In this document: one piece after another, positions 34,835-38,037 of the stretch
Layout: every line of letters starts with the position of its first letter
Numbering within the stretch: the stretch's first letter is position 1
DNA from: Hyphomicrobiales bacterium
GTDB taxonomy: Bacteria > Pseudomonadota > Alphaproteobacteria > Rhizobiales > Rhizobiaceae
Direction of reading: 5' to 3'
Assembly (NCBI GenBank): GCA_017305835.1
Contig: JAFKJY010000087.1
Span: 1 to 38,037 of the forward strand
Length of the DNA stretch: 38,037 nucleotides
The notes under the pieces: model-generated
What the model saw: only the letters and a program-made list of their open reading frames with translations
Told to the model about the DNA's origin: nothing
Database searches by the model: none
Translations under genes and position numbers: made by a program

Positions 34835-35571
34835 AGGTGCCGTCCCCCGTCGACCGGGATGCTGGTGCCGGTCGAGAAGCGCAGGCTCGTCGCGCAGGCG
34901 GCGATCGCCTCGGCCACGTCCTGCGGCGAGGTGATGCGCTTCAGCGGCGTCGCCGCCGCGGCCTTGTCCTTGAACTCCTTGCCGCGCCCCGGCACGAAAT
35001 CGGTGTCCACCACGCCGGGCGACACGCCGAGCACGCGGATTTCCGGCGCCAGCGCCCGGCCGAGGCTCTTGGTCATCACGTCGAGGCCCGCCTTGGCGCC
35101 GCAATAGGCGACGCTCGACCCGACGCCGGTGAAGCCGGCGATGGACGAGACGTTGACGACGAGGCCGTCGCCGCTCGCCCGCAGCGCCGGCGCGAAGGCG
35201 CGGATCGAGGCGAACACGCCGCGCCAGTTGTTGACGAACACCGCGTCGATCAGCTCGTCCGTCAGCCCGTCGAGGTCGGCATGCGCCACCGGCCTGGTGA
35301 TGCCGGCGCTGTTGACGAGGATGTCGGCGCGGCCGAACTGGCTGAGCACCGCGTCGCGGAATCGCCCGATCGAGGCGCTGTCCTCGATCGCGACCTGCAG
35401 CGCCGCGTGCCTGCCCTTCGGCAGCGATGCGACCACCGCCTCCGCCCGCGCCTGCCCGGCATGAAACCCGACGGCGACGTCGGCGCCCAGCCCGGCCAGC
35501 ACCCGGCACGTCGCCGCGCCGATGCCGCCCGAGCCGCCGATGACGACCGCGACCTTGCCCGCGAGTTCCAT
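34831..35571 (-). CDS. Short-chain dehydrogenase/reductase
   Basis: The 246-residue classical SDR has cofactor motif GGSGGIG at residues 12-18, NSAG at 87-90, the catalytic Asn115, Ser143 in NVSSIAG, and an intact Tyr156-x3-Lys160 (YCGAK). The C-terminal DGGRHL ending is typical. It resembles FabG-like 3-oxoacyl reductases. It should oxidise a hydroxy acid or reduce a keto intermediate with NAD(P), which would supply or remove the beta-keto acid used by the next gene. The ATG at 35571 has GGAGAGG upstream and lies 14 bases after the dioxygenase stop. Confidence 0.92.
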   Translation of the reverse strand: MELAGKVAVVIGGSGGIGAATCRVLAGLGADVAVGFHAGQARAEAVVASLPKGRHAALQVAIEDSASIGRFRDAVLSQFGRADILVNSAGITRPVAHADLDGLTDELIDAVFVNNWRGVFASIRAFAPALRASGDGLVVNVSSIAGFTGVGSSVAYCGAKAGLDVMTKSLGRALAPEIRVLGVSPGVVDTDFVPGRGKEFKDKAAAATPLKRITSPQDVAEAIAACATSLRFSTGTSIPVDGGRHL

Positions 35572-35585
35572 GCTTCGCCTCTCCG

Positions 35586-36500
35586 TCACGACCGCTTGCC
35601 GCTGATCGGCGGCACCGGATAGGTCGACGGTCCGGGCTTCAGCACGAAATCGTATTCGCAGGTGAAGAACGGCGGCTCCATGCCGGGATGGCGTGCGCTC
35701 GCCGCGTGATGCGGCACGAAGTCGGCAGCGATCTGCTGCTTGGCGCCGAACACCACGTCGTCGGCGAGCGCGGCAGGCTCGTCGCAGAAGATCTGCGTGA
35801 CCAGCGTCTTGTAGCCTTTTGCCGAGACGATGAAATGGATGTGCGCCGGCCGCATCGGCCGCCGCCGCTGCGCCCTGAGCAGCGCGCCCACCGGCCCGCC
35901 TGTCGGCACCGGATAGCCTGCCGGCCGCACCGAGCGGAAGGCAAAGCGCCCGTCCTTGTCCGTATGGAAGACCCCGCGCAGGTTGAAGTCCGCCTGCTCC
36001 GGGTCCTGGTTCTCGTAGAAGCCCGCCGGCGAGGCCTGCCAGACGTCGAGCTTCGCGCCGGCGATCGGCCGCCCGTCCACATCCGTGACCCGGCCGGAGA
36101 AATGGAGCTGCGCCCCCGGCGTCGGCGAGCGGGCGATGCTCTCGCCGTTGGCGCATTCCGGCGCCGCGCCGCGATAGAACGGCCCGAGCAGCGCCGACAT
36201 CGTCTCGCCCTGCATGCCGTCATTGTTGATCAGGTCGATCAGCGTCGAGGCCCCCAGCACGTCGGCGGCGAGCACCACCTCGTTGTTGGCCTCGTCGGTG
36301 TGGTGGCCGAGCGCGGCGATCCAGCGCAGCGCGGCCTCGAACTCCTCCTCGCTCGGACGCGTCTCCAGCAGGAAGGCGTGCAGGTGCCGCACGGCGCTCT
36401 CCATGACCGCCCGCAGCCGCGCGTCGGGCGCCGCCGCCATGGCGCCGAGCACCGCCGGCGTCACATCCGTCTCGGAGCCGATGAGCGGCGTCGAGCTCAC
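35586..36500 (-). CDS. Intradiol ring-cleavage dioxygenase (catechol/hydroxyquinol 1,2-dioxygenase type)
   Basis: The 304-residue Fe(III) enzyme opens a catechol-type ring between the two hydroxyls. The N-terminal helical domain (about residues 10-100) is followed by LLGPFYR and the catalytic beta-sandwich. Iron ligands are Tyr162 (AGFYENQ), Tyr196 (AGYPVP), His220 and His222 (PAHIHF). The GGPVGALL segment fits the hydroxyquinol/catechol subgroup. The GTG at 36500 has GGGAGGA upstream; a nearby ATG is out of frame. It is the first gene of a seven-gene minus-strand run and is divergent from the molybdenum hydroxylase genes, with a LacI-type palindrome upstream. Confidence 0.92.
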   Translation of the reverse strand: MSSTPLIGSETDVTPAVLGAMAAAPDARLRAVMESAVRHLHAFLLETRPSEEEFEAALRWIAALGHHTDEANNEVVLAADVLGASTLIDLINNDGMQGETMSALLGPFYRGAAPECANGESIARSPTPGAQLHFSGRVTDVDGRPIAGAKLDVWQASPAGFYENQDPEQADFNLRGVFHTDKDGRFAFRSVRPAGYPVPTGGPVGALLRAQRRRPMRPAHIHFIVSAKGYKTLVTQIFCDEPAALADDVVFGAKQQIAADFVPHHAASARHPGMEPPFFTCEYDFVLKPGPSTYPVPPISGKRS

Positions 36501-36561
36501 GTTGCATGGTCCTCCCAGGTCGATCCGCCCGGACGCAGGATAAAGTTGCGCAGGCAGTTGA

Positions 36562-36595
36562 TGCAATCGTTCGCATCATTCGATTTAGCTGTCAA
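36562..36595 (-). promoter_or_regulatory. Dioxygenase-operon promoter with LacI operator O5
   Basis: On the minus strand a perfect -35 TTGACA (36595-36590) is followed 20 bases later by the palindrome TGCGAACGATTGCA (36575-36562). This is the same geometry as at 28948-28981. The operator would mask the -10 region. The dioxygenase GTG lies about 60 bases downstream. Confidence 0.55.
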
Positions 36596-36597
36596 TA

Positions 36598-36653
36598 TTG
36601 CCTCCGTTTCTGCATAGTGGATAGTTGGAGGCAGATGGCGGCAATCGTTTGCC
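36598..36653 (+). promoter_or_regulatory. Molybdenum-hydroxylase promoter with LacI operator O6
   Basis: A plausible plus-strand promoter is TTGCCT (36598-36603), a 16-base spacer and GATAGT (36620-36625). The palindrome GGCAATCGTTTGCC (36640-36653) follows around the expected start of transcription. Its first 12 bases are identical to O1 read on the minus strand. It is 26 bases upstream of the TTG start codon. Confidence 0.5.
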
Positions 36654-36678
36654 GGCCATACCCACAACGGAGGTGCGC

Positions 36679-37155
36679 TTGGCGGCGATCACCCTGAACG
36701 TGAACGGGCGGGAGCGCACCGTCGACGTCGCGGACGACGCGACACTGCTCGACACGCTGCGCAACCAGCTCGACCTCAAGGGCGCGCGCTTCGGCTGCGG
36801 CCTCGAACAGTGCGGCGCCTGCACCGTGCTGGTCGACGGCGCGCCCGTCTATTCCTGCACCCGCCCCGTGCACGATCTCGCCGGCCGCTCCGTCACCACC
36901 ATCGAGGGCCTGTCTCGGGACGGCCGGCTCGACCCGCTGCAGGAAGCATTCGTGGCCGAGCAGGCCGGCCAGTGCGGCTATTGCCTGTCGGGCATCATCC
37001 TCAGCGCCCGCGCCCTGCTCGACGCGACCCCGCACCCCACCCGCGCCGAGATCGTCGCCGCGCTCGACCGGCACCTGTGCCGCTGCGGCTCGCACAACCG
37101 CATCCTGCGCGCCGTCGAGCGCGCGGCGGCGCAAGGGAGCGCGCGCCATGGCTGA
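36679..37155 (+). CDS. Molybdenum hydroxylase small subunit, two [2Fe-2S] clusters
   Basis: The 158-residue electron-transfer subunit belongs to the xanthine-oxidase superfamily. The plant-type [2Fe-2S] site uses Cys40, Cys45, Cys48 and Cys60 (GCGLEQCGACTV...YSC). The second cluster uses Cys99, Cys102, Cys134 and Cys136 (QCGYC...LCRCG). Small subunits of nicotinate, isoquinoline and aldehyde dehydrogenases look like this. The TTG at 36679 is preferred because GGAGG ends five bases upstream and the conserved sequence begins at once. It overlaps the large-subunit gene by eight bases. It passes electrons from the molybdenum centre to an acceptor not seen in this window. Confidence 0.92.
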   Translation: MAAITLNVNGRERTVDVADDATLLDTLRNQLDLKGARFGCGLEQCGACTVLVDGAPVYSCTRPVHDLAGRSVTTIEGLSRDGRLDPLQEAFVAEQAGQCGYCLSGIILSARALLDATPHPTRAEIVAALDRHLCRCGSHNRILRAVERAAAQGSARHG

Positions 37156-38037
37156 GCCGGTCAACGAGAGCCTGCGCAACAATCCTCGCCTCGCCGACTG
37201 GCTGGCGTTGCTGCCGGGCCGGCGCGTCGAGCTGCGCGTCGGCAAGGTCGAGCTCGGCCAGGGCATCCTCACCGCGCTCTCCCAGATCGCCGCCGATGCG
37301 CTCTCGGTTGATTTCGCCGCGATCGGCATCGTCTCCGGCGACACGCAGGCCGCGCCCGGCGAGGGCTACACGGCCGGCTCGATGTCGGTGGAGGTCTCCG
37401 GCGCGGCGGTGGAGGCCGCCTGCGCCACCCTGCGGCGGACGCTGGTCGCCGACGCCGCGCTGCGCCTCAACTGCGCGCCCGACGAGTTGCACGTCGAGGA
37501 CGGGACAGTGTTGCGCGGCGACGCCGATACCGGCTTCTCCTACTGGTCGCCGGCGCAGCCGCTCGACCTTACGGCCCCCGTCGATCCGGCCGCCCGCCAC
37601 GCCGGCCCGCGCGACTGGGTCGGCCGCAGCGTCCCCCGCATCGACCTCGGGCGCAAGGTCGCCGGCGCGGCCTTCATCCAGGACATGGCGGTCCCCGGCA
37701 TGCTGCATGCCCGCGTCGTGCGGCCGCCGCGCCGCGGCGCCACGCTCGCCGCCTTCGACGAGCGCGCGGCGGCGCGCCTGCCGGGCATCACGTGGCTGCG
37801 TGACGGCAGCCTGCTCCTCGCCGTCGCGGCCGACGAGACGGCCGCGAACGATGCCGCCCGCCGCGCCGCGGCGTGGGCGCAATGGCAGGGCGGCCACGAG
37901 ATCCCGCGGGATGCCGGCCAGCCGGACTGGCTGGTGGCGCAGGCGACGGTCGACCGCACGCTCGAATTCGGCACCCCGGCGGTCCCCTCCGGCGACGGCA
38001 CGATCCTGGAGGCGACCTATGCGCGTCCCTTCCTGGC
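37148..38037 (+). CDS. Molybdenum hydroxylase large subunit (nicotinate/isoquinoline dehydrogenase type), partial
   Basis: An open frame runs from the ATG at 37148 to the end of the window (296 codons seen). It starts with a molybdopterin-binding segment (VELRVGKVELGQGILTALSQ, about residues 27-46). The a/b hammerhead domain follows from about residue 155 (WVGRSVPRIDLGRKVAG, then PGMLHARVVRPP). Having a cofactor-binding segment before the hammerhead is typical of the IorB/NicB branch rather than of xanthine dehydrogenase. Such enzymes insert water-derived oxygen next to a ring nitrogen. Catalytic residues, and any cytochrome c domain as in NicB, would lie beyond the edge. The start overlaps the small-subunit stop. 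Confidence 0.88.
   Translation, partial: MAEPVNESLRNNPRLADWLALLPGRRVELRVGKVELGQGILTALSQIAADALSVDFAAIGIVSGDTQAAPGEGYTAGSMSVEVSGAAVEAACATLRRTLVADAALRLNCAPDELHVEDGTVLRGDADTGFSYWSPAQPLDLTAPVDPAARHAGPRDWVGRSVPRIDLGRKVAGAAFIQDMAVPGMLHARVVRPPRRGATLAAFDERAAARLPGITWLRDGSLLLAVAADETAANDAARRAAAWAQWQGGHEIPRDAGQPDWLVAQATVDRTLEFGTPAVPSGDGTILEATYARPFL

Overview
The window is high-GC DNA (well above 60 percent by eye), with a codon bias and a core-gene order typical of an alphaproteobacterium of the Hyphomicrobiales (Rhizobiales). The evidence is the divergent secG/tpiA versus ppiD-trpD-trpC-moaC-moeA arrangement and the proline/alanine-rich SecG tail. I do not commit to a genus.

Layout. (1) Bases 1-1440 have lower GC and look like one end of an integrated mobile element: a TetR regulator, an excisionase-like small HTH protein and an AT-rich inverted repeat. 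They abut a truncated radC whose surviving coding sequence begins at the JAMM metal motif (1442-1609). (2) Bases 1635-9622 are core chromosome: an L,D-transpeptidase, secG, tpiA, ppiD, trpD, trpC, moaC and moeA. (3) Bases 9643-21766 form a first catabolic cluster controlled by a RutR-like TetR protein. It has two TIM-barrel isomerases, then a roughly 9.5 kb operon encoding an epimerase-like Rossmann protein, a GNAT, a DapA-family lyase, an enolase-superfamily enzyme, a TauABC/ThiXYZ-type ABC importer, a second and longer enolase-superfamily enzyme, and an amidase. Two matching 16-bp TetR-type operators sit before the regulator and before the long operon. (4) Bases 21790-38037 form a second catabolic cluster controlled by a LacI-family repressor. 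It has an Opp/Dpp importer (DppA, DppB, a fused DppC-DppD, DppF) with a downstream amidohydrolase, a divergent second amidohydrolase, and the minus-strand run dioxygenase-SDR-BKACE-reductase-cupin-alpha/beta hydrolase-lacI. Divergent from the dioxygenase is a two-gene molybdenum hydroxylase whose large subunit runs off the window.

How the genes may work together. The second cluster has the parts list of an aromatic or N-heteroaromatic degradation route. A peptide-class importer brings the compound in. A nicotinate/isoquinoline-type molybdenum hydroxylase hydroxylates the ring, and amidohydrolases and a 2,6-dihydroxypseudooxynicotine-hydrolase-like protein remove side groups. An intradiol dioxygenase opens a catechol or hydroxyquinol ring, a reductase and an SDR process the product, and BKACE cleaves a beta-keto acid with acetyl-CoA. 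Six copies of a CG-centred palindrome lie in the control regions of all these units, so one LacI protein probably controls the whole set. The first cluster resembles an oxidative sugar-acid pathway (Rossmann dehydrogenase/epimerase, enolase-superfamily enzyme, DapA-family lyase), but it carries an unusual transporter class and an amidase.

Three enzymes in these clusters lack a residue normally needed for catalysis: Ser to Ala in the alpha/beta hydrolase, the second His of HxH to Cys in one amidohydrolase, and the YxxxK lysine to Cys in the epimerase-like protein. These are the most concrete signs of unusual chemistry in the window. All substrate assignments are inference.
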